DNA from: Deltaproteobacteria bacterium
GTDB taxonomy: Bacteria > Desulfobacterota > Desulfobulbia > Desulfobulbales > Desulfobulbaceae
Direction of reading: 5' to 3'
Assembly: GCA_013151365.1 (NCBI GenBank)
Contig: JAADIK010000159.1
Span: 1 to 13,555, forward strand
Length of the DNA: 13,555 bases
Part shown: positions 1 to 7,127 of the stretch, in pieces
How the letters are laid out: every line of letters begins with the position of its first letter
How positions within the stretch are numbered: position 1 is the stretch's first letter
The notes under the pieces: generated by a model
What the model saw: the letters and a program-made list of their open reading frames with translations, nothing else
Database searches by the model: none
Told to the model about the DNA's origin: nothing
Program-made: the position numbers and the translations under genes

Positions 1-290
1 CCGTCGGCGGCAAGATCGGCTTTGTAACCGAGATATTTCAGCATTTCCGCGACAATTTCTCTCAGTTGATCCTCGTCGTCCATGACGAGGATCCTGCCGG
101 TGCCGAGGATTTCAGTCGGCCTGTCCGCGGCGCTCTCATGCGGGCTTTCTTCTTTCAGGGCCGGGATATAGATGGTAAATGTCGTGCCGACTCCTAACTC
201 CGATTCGACCACCAGGCGACCATTATGCTTGCTGATAATAGAGTGACAGATTGTCAACCCCAGGCCGTTGCCGTCCTCTTTGGTGGTAAA
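1..290 (-). pseudogene. 3' part of the hybrid histidine kinase (G2 box and start of receiver domain), out of frame and cut by window edge
   Basis: Reading the minus strand from 290 to 3 gives an open frame with no stop. It directly continues the kinase ATPase domain: FTTKEDGNGLGL holds the end of the F-box and the GxGLGL G2 box, followed by the usual end of the fold (HNGRLVVESELGVGTTFTI). A short linker leads to a receiver domain start, GRILVMDDEDQLREIV, with the acidic DD pair. The phosphoacceptor Asp and the rest of the receiver lie beyond the left edge. This frame differs from that of the main kinase reading frame (254-1960), so the two are separated by a frame break at about 291-293. The lack of any stop or other decay here suggests either a very recent mutation or a sequencing error. 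No DNA-binding output domain is visible. Confidence 0.85.
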
Positions 291-1960
291 GTGTCGAAAA
301 TTTTTTCGATATATTTTTTTTCTATGCCGGTGCCCGCGTCGATAAATTCGATTTTGACGTATTCGCCTTTGCGCAGGGGCGGCAATTCACCCTCTTCGAC
401 GGTTACATTCTCCGCCCTCACGGTTATTGTTCCTCCCGCCGGCATGGCCTGGGCGTCATTGAGGGTGATATTCTGGATGACCTGGCTGATCTGCCCTTTA
501 TCGGCCTCGATGGGCCATAAATTTTCCGGGAGCTGATAGTCACACCTTACGTTGGAACCGCTCAGGACAAAACTGGTCGATTCTCTGAGAAGCGGAGCAA
601 TCGGGACAAGCTGTTTAACCGGTTTTCCGCCCTTGGAAAAGGTGAGCAATTGCTGGGTCAGATCCTGGGCCCGCACGGATGCCTTTTTGGCATTCTCCAG
701 CCAGCCCTTTATCTTGTCGTCAGGATCAAGGTTTCTCATCGCCAGGTCGATATGCCCCAGGATGCCGGTTAAAAGGTTGTTGAAGTCATGGGCAATGCCG
801 CCGGCGAGGACCCCGATAGATTCCAGCTTCTGAACCCTTAACCGTTCCGCGCCCATTTTCTTGCGGTCGGTGATATCCCGGATAAAGCAGAAAAAATTAT
901 CCCGGCCCGCCATCTCGGTGAAGCTCGCGCTGATCTCGACCGCGACCAGCGTCCCGTTTTTTGTTTTCTGGTCGGCCTGAAAGGTCAGGGAACGGGCTTC
1001 CTTAATTCGCTCCAGGAGATCAACCTGCTCGAACTGTGCTTCGAGGAGTTCGATATCGGCGAATTTCATCCGCACCAATTCTTCTTTTGTATATCCGGTC
1101 ATGGTGCATAAGGACGGATTGGCATCAACGATATGGCCCTCTTCATCGATAAGGGCGAAACCGTCGGTCGAGGTCTGGAGGATCGTCTGGTTCCGGGTCA
1201 TCTGGGCCAGGATCTTTTCATTCGTCTCCTTCAAGGTCAGGCTCATGTCGTTAAAGGATTCGATGAGTTCCTTGAATTCATTTTTCCCCTGGTAGGGTGA
1301 AGTCGCGCCCAGTTCGCCGGCTTTTATCCTCCGGGTCGCCATCAATAACTCTGAAACCGGCTTGGTGATGATCCTGATCAAATAGATCGCAATGGCCAGG
1401 GCGATCAGGAATGAAAACACCAGGGTGGCGACCAGGATCCATTTTGATTTCCTGACTTTCTCCGATGCCGCTATCGTCTTTTTGCGCAGATTTTCGTTGG
1501 CCGTCAAGGCCATCTGCTGGGATTTGGCAATGATGGTATCGCCGATATCGGCGGCAACGACCTGGAGCCTTTTGATCCTTTGCGGATCGGCCGTTGAAGT
1601 GATGAAATAGCTGAGGGCGTTCTTGTACTGTTTCGTCAGTTGCTGTAACTCTTTGATGCCCCGGGCTACAGGCGGGGCATGATGGCAGCTGCCGCATGAC
1701 TGCACTCGGTTTTCGAGTTTGAGGACGTTATTCGCGATGACGTCCAGTTCCTTGCCGAACGACGTTCCGGTCGTGTAAAGGTTGGCCTGGACCGTCTGGA
1801 CGTTGATGACCAGCTCCTGCCGGATAATCTCGACCTTGTGCAGGGCGACCAGGTAGTCAAGGTTCTTGGTGGTCTGGGAAATCAGGTAGAGATTGGTGAC
1901 AACCCCTGCGAGAAACAGGAGGAATAACGACAAAAATAAAAGGAGTATTTTTTTCTTCAT
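254..1960 (-). CDS. haem-motif-containing membrane histidine kinase (HAMP-PAS-HisKA-HATPase), frame broken near its 3' end
   Basis: This is an inner-membrane sensor kinase, last gene of the operon, starting 4 bp after the PhnD-like gene. The start MKKKILLLFL opens TM1 (about 4-27). Residues 28-172 are a helical periplasmic domain with a CxxCH motif at C89-H93, predicting covalent c-type haem. TM2 is about 174-196, followed by HAMP (to about 248) and PAS (about 258-365, with DGFALIDEEGHIVDANPS). The H-box is LAGGIAHDFNNLLTGIL with phospho-His 391. The N-box is QNITLNDAQAMP and the G1 box is DAGTGI at 541-546. After IFD (554-556) the expected PYFTTKEDGNGLGL is replaced by an off-frame tail of 12 residues. 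The missing sequence continues in another frame (1-290). As it stands, the product lacks the G2 box and receiver and would probably be unable to phosphorylate. Signals are likely haem redox state, bound gas, or the two upstream solute-binding proteins (inference). Confidence 0.88.
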   Translation of the reverse strand: MKKKILLLFLSLFLLFLAGVVTNLYLISQTTKNLDYLVALHKVEIIRQELVINVQTVQANLYTTGTSFGKELDVIANNVLKLENRVQSCGSCHHAPPVARGIKELQQLTKQYKNALSYFITSTADPQRIKRLQVVAADIGDTIIAKSQQMALTANENLRKKTIAASEKVRKSKWILVATLVFSFLIALAIAIYLIRIITKPVSELLMATRRIKAGELGATSPYQGKNEFKELIESFNDMSLTLKETNEKILAQMTRNQTILQTSTDGFALIDEEGHIVDANPSLCTMTGYTKEELVRMKFADIELLEAQFEQVDLLERIKEARSLTFQADQKTKNGTLVAVEISASFTEMAGRDNFFCFIRDITDRKKMGAERLRVQKLESIGVLAGGIAHDFNNLLTGILGHIDLAMRNLDPDDKIKGWLENAKKASVRAQDLTQQLLTFSKGGKPVKQLVPIAPLLRESTSFVLSGSNVRCDYQLPENLWPIEADKGQISQVIQNITLNDAQAMPAGGTITVRAENVTVEEGELPPLRKGEYVKIEFIDAGTGIEKKYIEKIFDTLPPKRTATAWG

Positions 1961-1964
1961 CCGT

Positions 1965-2876
1965 TTATTTGTAATCCGACATGGTTATCCCGGCTTCTTG
2001 GGCCATGTTCGAGATGAGGGCGAAGTCTGAATCATTGGCCTTGATGAAGCGCAGCGCGGCGAATTTTTTCAGAACCTGGCGGCCTCTTGCCGTGTTTCCC
2101 ATGTTTAACAGGACGGACCGTATCCTCCGGCGCAGGCCGGCGGGGATGTCGTCTCTGAGGCAGAGGGTGACTTCAGGTACGGGCGGGGATTTTGCGATGA
2201 TTCGCAGCTCTGATTTGATTGACGGATCACTGGTTATCTGTTTGTTGAAAACCGTGTCCTTGGCCGCACCGATATCCGCCCGGCCGTCAAGCACCGCAAA
2301 GAGTGCGGAAGCATGGCTGCCGGAGAACCAACAGCGGCTGAAAAATTTATCCTGGTTTTGGACCCCGTGCCGCCGCAGAAAGGCCATGGGGAAAAGGTAC
2401 CCTTCGGTTGTTGCCGGATCGACAAAGACAAAACTCTTGCCCCGCATATCCTCTACCGTCTTGATCCCGCTGTCGCGCCTGACGAAAATATACCCCCGTG
2501 AAGTCGATTTTCCGGCAAGATTAACGGGGCTGGCCACGGGTTCGAGTTGAAATTCCTTGATGCCCAGGGCGGCGGTAAAAGAACTGAGAAAGGCACCGTC
2601 GAGTTGCCGTGATTTAAACCTCTTGATCACTTCCCCGTAGCGGCTCATGATCGTTAACCTGATCTTGAGTCCGAGCTGGTCGGAGAGGTATCCGGCCAGG
2701 TGCCGGTATCGTTCTATCTGGTCGAAGATGTTGTGTTCCGGCTCGATCCCGATCAACAGGCCCCCGGTCTTTGCCGATACCTGGGCCGCCTGGACGGTCA
2801 CGGCCGTGAGGCAGAGAAAGACGAGCAGGAAAAGTCTGCCGGCAGCGAAACATTTTGTCGCACGATGAACGATCAT
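1965..2876 (-). CDS. PhnD-type phosphate/phosphonate-like periplasmic solute-binding protein
   Basis: A 303-residue secreted binding protein of the PhnD/SsuA/transferrin-like group (phosphonate-bd family). The N-terminus MIVHRATKCFAAGRLFLLVF is a signal peptide, with the hydrophobic stretch at about 14-27 and likely cleavage after VQA at about 30. The family hallmarks are GIEPEHN near the mature start, the lobe motif LDGAFLSSFTAALGI, the hinge segment VEDMRGKSFVFVDPATTEGY and the second-lobe segment LDGRADIGAAKD. Its ATG overlaps the TGA of the upstream binding-protein gene (ATGA), implying translational coupling, and the kinase follows after 4 bp. There is no permease or ATPase nearby, so import is not supported here. 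The same fold is used as the periplasmic sensor of kinases such as TtrS (established for that family), which suggests that this protein presents a ligand to the adjacent kinase (inference). The ligand is unknown; oxyanions are only one possibility. Confidence 0.85.
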   Translation of the reverse strand: MIVHRATKCFAAGRLFLLVFLCLTAVTVQAAQVSAKTGGLLIGIEPEHNIFDQIERYRHLAGYLSDQLGLKIRLTIMSRYGEVIKRFKSRQLDGAFLSSFTAALGIKEFQLEPVASPVNLAGKSTSRGYIFVRRDSGIKTVEDMRGKSFVFVDPATTEGYLFPMAFLRRHGVQNQDKFFSRCWFSGSHASALFAVLDGRADIGAAKDTVFNKQITSDPSIKSELRIIAKSPPVPEVTLCLRDDIPAGLRRRIRSVLLNMGNTARGRQVLKKFAALRFIKANDSDFALISNMAQEAGITMSDYK

Positions 2877-3859
2877 TTAATTACCTTGGTCGCCTCCACT
2901 ATTAAGTGAATCGGAAAATTGATGCCGATCTTGTGGGCCGCCCTGAGATTAACCACCAGTTCGGTATCCCTGAGAACTGCGGGCGCGATATTCTTTGGCC
3001 CCGTCCCCCACAATATTCTTGCCGCCATTTCGGCCGCTTTTTTCCCCTGTTCGGCAGGAGGCTGGTACAGTGCCAAGGTTACGCCGGCTGCCGTCTGGTC
3101 CGGAAAAATACCGGCGGACGGGGCCATTTTTTCCTGTAACATAGGAATGATATCGCCTATGAACGAGTTGACGATGGCGCTGCCGGTTATAAAAAAGGCG
3201 CCGCCGTCAATGGTGGAGTCCAGCTTCTCGATATCGCGACGGCTTTTGATATTGATCTTCGTCAACCGGATGTGCTGTTCCCGGGTCAGCCTCTCCAGCT
3301 CATCGGCCTGCCGGACCGAATCTTCTTCCAAACTGCTGTAGATAACACTGAGCCTTGAAATCCGTTTGAGGCTCTTGAGATACCTGAGAATACTGGTGAG
3401 GGGCACCTTGAAGCCGCAGCCGGTCACATTTTTGCCCTTAACGGCAGCGGCCTCGGGATTATAGACACCCGCATAGACCAGCGGAATGTCAGTTTTTTCC
3501 TGAATGACGGCCAGGGTGGCGGGTGAGCCGTAGGCGACAATGAGATTAACGTCGGCGGCAACCAGTTTCCTGGCCGTATTGCTCAAGGCGATGGGGTCGG
3601 GGAAAGGCCTCTGCATGATGATGTTGAGGCGTTGCCCGGTGGGGGTCAGGCTCTTCAGTTCCTTGACAAAGGCGCGGTGCATGGCGCTGTAATAGGGGGT
3701 GTCGTCGGGCATCACCACCCCGATCAGCGTTGTCCCCGCCGATGCTGACGGAAGATGAAAAACGAACAGGAACAACAGCGACAGCAGGGGTCTGCAAAGA
3801 GTTCTGCTCGCTTTCGCCTTCAATTTAGAAAGACCTCTTGAGGCTGAAGGTGGTGACAT
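2873..3859 (-). CDS. ABC_sub_bind (TrpX-like) periplasmic solute-binding protein
   Basis: A 328-residue secreted binding protein resembling the ABC_sub_bind/TrpX family (PF04392 type): two Rossmann-like lobes beginning GTTLIGVVMPDDTPYY, then LVAADVNLIVAYGSPATLAV, PLVYAGVYNPEAAAV and FPDQTAAGVTLALYQPP, the usual landmarks of that family. The hydrophobic signal core is LLSLLFLFVFHLPSASAG. The start is ambiguous. The ATG at 3859 overlaps the porin gene by 35 bp and gives a long basic n-region. A TTG at 3823-3821, one base after the porin stop and preceded by an AGAGG, would give a more normal signal peptide of about 28 residues. The stop overlaps the start of the PhnD-like gene (ATGA). No transporter membrane or ATPase subunit accompanies it. 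Together with the next two genes it looks like a sensing unit rather than an importer (inference). Confidence 0.83.
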   Translation of the reverse strand: MSPPSASRGLSKLKAKASRTLCRPLLSLLFLFVFHLPSASAGTTLIGVVMPDDTPYYSAMHRAFVKELKSLTPTGQRLNIIMQRPFPDPIALSNTARKLVAADVNLIVAYGSPATLAVIQEKTDIPLVYAGVYNPEAAAVKGKNVTGCGFKVPLTSILRYLKSLKRISRLSVIYSSLEEDSVRQADELERLTREQHIRLTKINIKSRRDIEKLDSTIDGGAFFITGSAIVNSFIGDIIPMLQEKMAPSAGIFPDQTAAGVTLALYQPPAEQGKKAAEMAARILWGTGPKNIAPAVLRDTELVVNLRAAHKIGINFPIHLIVEATKVIK

Positions 3860-5792
3860 ACAGGGTGCCGTCCTGACGGTCGTCGGTCCCGTTATGGTAT
3901 ATGTCCGAGTGTAATTTGAGTCCGACCTTCCAGCCGGCCCGGAGCTTTTTGGTTATCCCTATCGACAGCACGGTTTCGGATACCTTCAAGGCCGAAAAAG
4001 ATGTCAGTGAGTCCGGTGTTTCGGTTATGGCCGTACCGGGCAGAAGTTCTCCGGCGGAAATCGTATAGTTGATATCGGCGATAAAGGTTATGTCGTCCCG
4101 GGGCCGGGCATTTAAACTCAGGGAGTACGAGTTCGACTCGTTCGTGTAAGGAACCCCGGGGTCGATGTACGGCAGGTCGCCGCCCCATCCCATGTCCCAT
4201 TTTCCATAAGCCAGGTCCTGGTCGACCTCGCCCCGGTAATAAGCCCAGCTTGCCGTGAGGCTTGCCTTGGGAGAGAGCATAAAGGACAGGCTGCCGAGGA
4301 ACCGGTCATTTCTTGATTTCCTTTTTCCGCCATCGACAACGGTATCCGGTTCAACATTGAGATACTTGATATGGTCTCTGGTACTGAGGGTCAGGCTGTA
4401 ATCGAGTAAGGCCGTAACCTTGGGGGTGGGCAGGTATGTCGTTGAAAACCGGATCTGGTTCGAGGAGTCGGGTTCAATGTTGTAAGCAGGGTGGTCATAG
4501 TATTTGTAATCGTAAATGGCCTTGACCTTGAGCTGGTTCAGAGGTCTGGCATAGGCGGTCAATTTTATGCTGTGGATATCCGTATATTTCGGCAGAACTC
4601 TCCAGGCGGCGCTGTCCTGCCGGGCGAGATGTTCAAAGTGATACGCCGGAATGATGGTCAGGCGGGAGATGGGCCTGAAGCTCGCCGACAGGGAAAAAAT
4701 ATCCTTCCTTGAGGAAATCGACCGCCTGACCGGGTAGGTCATTGTCTGAGCAAGGCCGCTCAGGGTGACGGAATCAGGATTGTCCAGGGTCAGGTCCCGG
4801 TGCCGGTATTTGAAAAAAAACATCAGGCTCGGGTCGGAAACCCAGCTTACGTCCACGGCTCCCTGCCAGGTGTCCGCAACCGCGCCGCTGTAATTATTTT
4901 TCCGGTGGCCGTTGTCGAGGGTCATCGACGCGACAATTCTGCCGGTATAGGAGGTATGCAGCTTCAGGGAGTTTGCCCGGGACTCGGTCTCGGGGATGAC
5001 GTTATGCGGGTATATATCGGCGGGTCTGGTGCCGGCCGCCGGATAGTAGTCGTAAAGAACATTGTCGCCGCCGGGATCGAAGCGGCTGAAATCGTGCGTA
5101 TATTCGATCTCCATGGGCCCCAGGTGGCTGTTGACCCCCAGGGTTATCGCATTCGATCGCCAGTCTATCCGCCGGGTCTCCGATATTTTGTGGATATTTT
5201 CGAAACCGCCGAGCAGAAATCGTTGCTGTATGGAACCTTCCTTGTCGACATATCGATGCTTCAGGAAGATATGAAAAGGGAAATTCGGGGCCTTGAGCCG
5301 GAGGGAGAGGAAATTGTTCGATACATCGGTGGAATAGCGGGCGCCGACATTCCGGTCCTCGTAATTGATATTCGGCGGCTCGCCGCTATACTGATAATCG
5401 GAGTGATCGAGGTTATGGTGAACCCTGACAAAGATATCCCTGAACAGCAACAGGTCGCTATAGGCATAGCCCGTGTCCGCATACACGTCATTTTTATTGA
5501 GAAACTCCCCGTTCAGGTGAAAGCGGTGCGGCAGCGGACACGAGAGCGCGTCAATGCCGACGGTCAGCGACGAATGGAGGTCCTGGTATTCTCCGGCCCG
5601 TTCGGAATCGTCCAGGTTTACCAGGCGGTATCCCGCAAACAACTGGGTTTCCGACTGGTAGGAGGGAAGCGGCGTACTGTTTTCCGCCCCTTGCCGGGCG
5701 TCTGCCGCCATGGCCGGGGCGACCATGCCGCAGACTATCAGCCCCATGGACAGACATTCTCTCAGGAAACGGCGGACCCCTGGACGTTTCAT
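3825..5792 (-). CDS. MtrB/PioB-like outer-membrane beta-barrel (electron-conduit porin)
   Basis: A protein of 655 residues starting at the ATG at 5792, which overlaps the stop of the decahaem cytochrome gene (ATGA). The reading frame stays open upstream, but the sequence there is the cytochrome gene, and only this Met gives a signal peptide: MKRPGVRRFLRECLSMGLIV, cleavage probably after AMA at residue 29. The rest is dense in alternating aromatic/polar beta-strand segments with Asp/Asn/Tyr-rich turns (for example YDYKYYDHPAY and FKYRHRDLTLDNP) and ends in a C-terminal Phe (LKRSF), the signature for outer-membrane barrel assembly. Size and direct pairing with an MtrA/DmsE-like decahaem cytochrome match the MtrB/PioB porins that sheath such a cytochrome across the outer membrane. 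I see no N-terminal CxxC such as Shewanella MtrB has. Assignment to the precise family would need a profile search. Confidence 0.8.
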   Translation of the reverse strand: MKRPGVRRFLRECLSMGLIVCGMVAPAMAADARQGAENSTPLPSYQSETQLFAGYRLVNLDDSERAGEYQDLHSSLTVGIDALSCPLPHRFHLNGEFLNKNDVYADTGYAYSDLLLFRDIFVRVHHNLDHSDYQYSGEPPNINYEDRNVGARYSTDVSNNFLSLRLKAPNFPFHIFLKHRYVDKEGSIQQRFLLGGFENIHKISETRRIDWRSNAITLGVNSHLGPMEIEYTHDFSRFDPGGDNVLYDYYPAAGTRPADIYPHNVIPETESRANSLKLHTSYTGRIVASMTLDNGHRKNNYSGAVADTWQGAVDVSWVSDPSLMFFFKYRHRDLTLDNPDSVTLSGLAQTMTYPVRRSISSRKDIFSLSASFRPISRLTIIPAYHFEHLARQDSAAWRVLPKYTDIHSIKLTAYARPLNQLKVKAIYDYKYYDHPAYNIEPDSSNQIRFSTTYLPTPKVTALLDYSLTLSTRDHIKYLNVEPDTVVDGGKRKSRNDRFLGSLSFMLSPKASLTASWAYYRGEVDQDLAYGKWDMGWGGDLPYIDPGVPYTNESNSYSLSLNARPRDDITFIADINYTISAGELLPGTAITETPDSLTSFSALKVSETVLSIGITKKLRAGWKVGLKLHSDIYHNGTDDRQDGTLYVTTFSLKRSF

Positions 5793-6814
5793 TGCGTAAA
5801 CCTGCCTTGGCCGGAATAAGACGGGGTGTCCGTGCCGTGGATCCCGGAATGGCAGTCCGTGCATTTCGAATAGAATGCGCTGCCGATTGCCGCCGAGGCC
5901 TTGCCGCCGCCGGCGGGTGAATTGATTCGATGTCCCACGTGACACTGCAGGCACAGAAACGGTTGCCGTGCAACCAGGAGGTTGTTGTTGACCGAGCCGT
6001 GGGGGGTATGGCAGTTCATGCAGTCGGCCGCGACATCCGCATGTTCGAAAACAAAGGGGCCTCTCTTTTCGGGATGACACTGGACGCAGGTTGCCTTTAT
6101 GCTCTTTTTCCGCAGCAGCATGGCCGAACTGCCGCCATGGGGGTCGTGACAGTCGGTGCAGAATACCCGCCCTTCATTTAATGGATGATGGCTGGGCAGG
6201 GAAAACTCCACCTGCGTTGTCTGGTGACAGCGGAAACAGAGCCGGCCAGTATCTATCGGCCTGACTTTTAAATCAGGGCTCTTGTGAACGGTGTGGCAAT
6301 CGAAACATGAAACGCCGTTTACGGCATGGATGCTGGCATTCCAGTTATGCAGGTTAAACGTGGCATTGGCGGTATGGCACTTGAGGCAGATCAACGACTG
6401 GGCCGGAGCGGGCAAGGCTTTCAGATCGATCAGGGTTTTGTAGTCGCAGGTCGTTTTTATGCCTTTTTTGGCATTCTCCTCCACCAGTTTCCTGGTCAGG
6501 CCCTTGATGGCAAGGCTGCCGGGGCCATGACAGGATTCGCAGTCAACGAGCGGCAAGCCGGACTCCTTCTTCAGCTGCGCCCCCATGGTGCTGGCATCAA
6601 AGTATTTTCTCAGCCGGTCATGCGCATGGCAGGCCGCCAGGCAATTGGTCGTACCCACATAGTCGGCATCAAACCGGCCGACGATCATTTTTTCGTATTT
6701 CTTGATCGGCAGGATGGGTTTTGATCCCTTCAGGGTGCTGCAGCCGCTCATGGAGCAGAGAAGCGGAATTATGAACAAGGAAAATGTATTGAGAAAACGA
6801 CCCCTGAAAAACAT
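5789..6814 (-). CDS. decahaem c-type cytochrome lipoprotein, MtrA/DmsE-like
   Basis: First gene of the operon. The chosen start is the ATG at 6814 (MFFRGRFLNTFSLF), with a GGAG 7 bases upstream. It places a lipoprotein signal directly at the N-terminus, with lipobox-like MSGC and lipidated Cys 25. An in-frame ATG at 6925 would add 37 residues before the signal and is unlikely. The 341 residues contain nine CXXCH sites (Cys 92, 143, 170, 193, 219, 243, 265, 288 and 318) plus one CX3CH (C58-H63), giving ten predicted haems, the number in MtrA, PioA and DmsE-type cytochromes. Extra His residues, as in DCHDPHGG, NCHTPHGS and LQCHVGH, are typical of distal bis-His ligands in this family. The product probably sits on the periplasmic side of the outer membrane, inserted in the barrel encoded next, passing electrons across. 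No cell-surface partner cytochrome lies in the window. Confidence 0.88.
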   Translation of the reverse strand: MFFRGRFLNTFSLFIIPLLCSMSGCSTLKGSKPILPIKKYEKMIVGRFDADYVGTTNCLAACHAHDRLRKYFDASTMGAQLKKESGLPLVDCESCHGPGSLAIKGLTRKLVEENAKKGIKTTCDYKTLIDLKALPAPAQSLICLKCHTANATFNLHNWNASIHAVNGVSCFDCHTVHKSPDLKVRPIDTGRLCFRCHQTTQVEFSLPSHHPLNEGRVFCTDCHDPHGGSSAMLLRKKSIKATCVQCHPEKRGPFVFEHADVAADCMNCHTPHGSVNNNLLVARQPFLCLQCHVGHRINSPAGGGKASAAIGSAFYSKCTDCHSGIHGTDTPSYSGQGRFTQ

Positions 6815-6881
6815 ATCTAGCTCCGGATTCCCTTTGCCGCCTCTGCCGGTGGATTCGGCCTTTAATGGCGGGATTATAATT

Positions 6882-6910
6882 ATTTTCCAACAATTTTCCG
6901 GTCGTGTCAA
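6882..6910 (-). promoter_or_regulatory. candidate sigma-70-type promoter for the cytochrome operon
   Basis: On the minus strand a consensus TTGACA (6910-6905) is followed after 17 bases by GAAAAT (6887-6882, four of six matches to TATAAT). It lies about 70 bases upstream of the cytochrome ATG at 6814. A perfect TATAAT also occurs slightly downstream (6878-6873), but at 26 bases from the TTGACA, so it would need another -35. Confidence 0.3.
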
Positions 6911-6965
6911 GGGCGACTTCGTCAAGAAGGTCCGGGTACGCCCATTTCCGGCCTATTACTATAGT

Positions 6966-6994
6966 TTGACAAAAAAAAGTGGACCATGTAGAGT
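6966..6994 (+). promoter_or_regulatory. candidate sigma-70-type promoter for pilZ gene
   Basis: Consensus TTGACA at 6966-6971, spacer of 17 bases with an A-tract, then TAGAGT at 6989-6994 (four of six matches to TATAAT). It would start transcription near 7001 and leave a leader of about 125 bases before the PilZ ATG at 7128. Confidence 0.45.
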
Positions 6995-7033
6995 TCAGAA
7001 GAGCAGAAACGATGTATTAGTGCATAGTTACTG

Positions 7034-7045
7034 CGCAATATTGCG
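7034..7045. repeat. perfect 12-bp palindrome in the pilZ leader, possible operator
   Basis: CGCAATATTGCG is its own reverse complement. It lies about 40 bases downstream of the candidate -10 box of the pilZ promoter, a position where a dimeric repressor could block transcription. No regulator is identified. Confidence 0.4.
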
Positions 7046-7055
7046 TCATTTGTCA

Positions 7056-7108
7056 CTTGGTATTACAGTGGTGACTTCAATGGAGCAAGCGCGTTTCCGT
7101 ATACCAAG
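7056..7108 (+). repeat. 8-bp inverted repeat in the pilZ leader (possible RNA stem-loop)
   Basis: CTTGGTAT (7056-7063) and ATACCAAG (7101-7108) are perfect inverted copies separated by 37 bases, ending 19 bases before the ATG. A smaller GTCAC/GTGAC pair partly overlaps the left arm (7052-7056 and 7070-7074). A folded leader is possible, but no known riboswitch core was recognised. Confidence 0.35.
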
Positions 7109-7127
7109 AAACCAGGCAGGTTGACTC

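Larger units (their letters stand above)
6815..7127. other. divergent intergenic region between the cytochrome operon and pilZ gene
   Basis: These 313 bases hold no convincing gene. They separate two divergent transcription units. The left part (6873-6910) has minus-strand promoter-like elements for the cytochrome operon; the right part has a good plus-strand sigma-70-like promoter at 6966-6994 and a leader of about 125 bases with a perfect 12-bp palindrome and an 8-bp inverted repeat. Short open frames crossing the region (for example on the plus strand from 6702) begin inside the cytochrome gene and lack family features. Confidence 0.7.

Noticed and set aside
284..300. Programmed ribosomal frameshifting in the kinase gene
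   Set aside because: Conserved residues (PY of the F-box) are missing altogether and there is no slippery heptamer at the exact junction, so a base loss explains it better.
4800..5819. Plus-strand open frame of 339 residues
   Set aside because: Lies antisense inside the barrel gene, has no family motif, and the minus strand has clear signal peptide and barrel features.
5793..6080. Upstream extension of the barrel gene to 6080
   Set aside because: The extra residues are an off-frame reading of the cytochrome gene; the signal peptide begins at the Met at 5792.
6995..7127. c-di-GMP riboswitch in the pilZ leader
   Set aside because: The conserved GEMM core sequences are not recognisable by eye.
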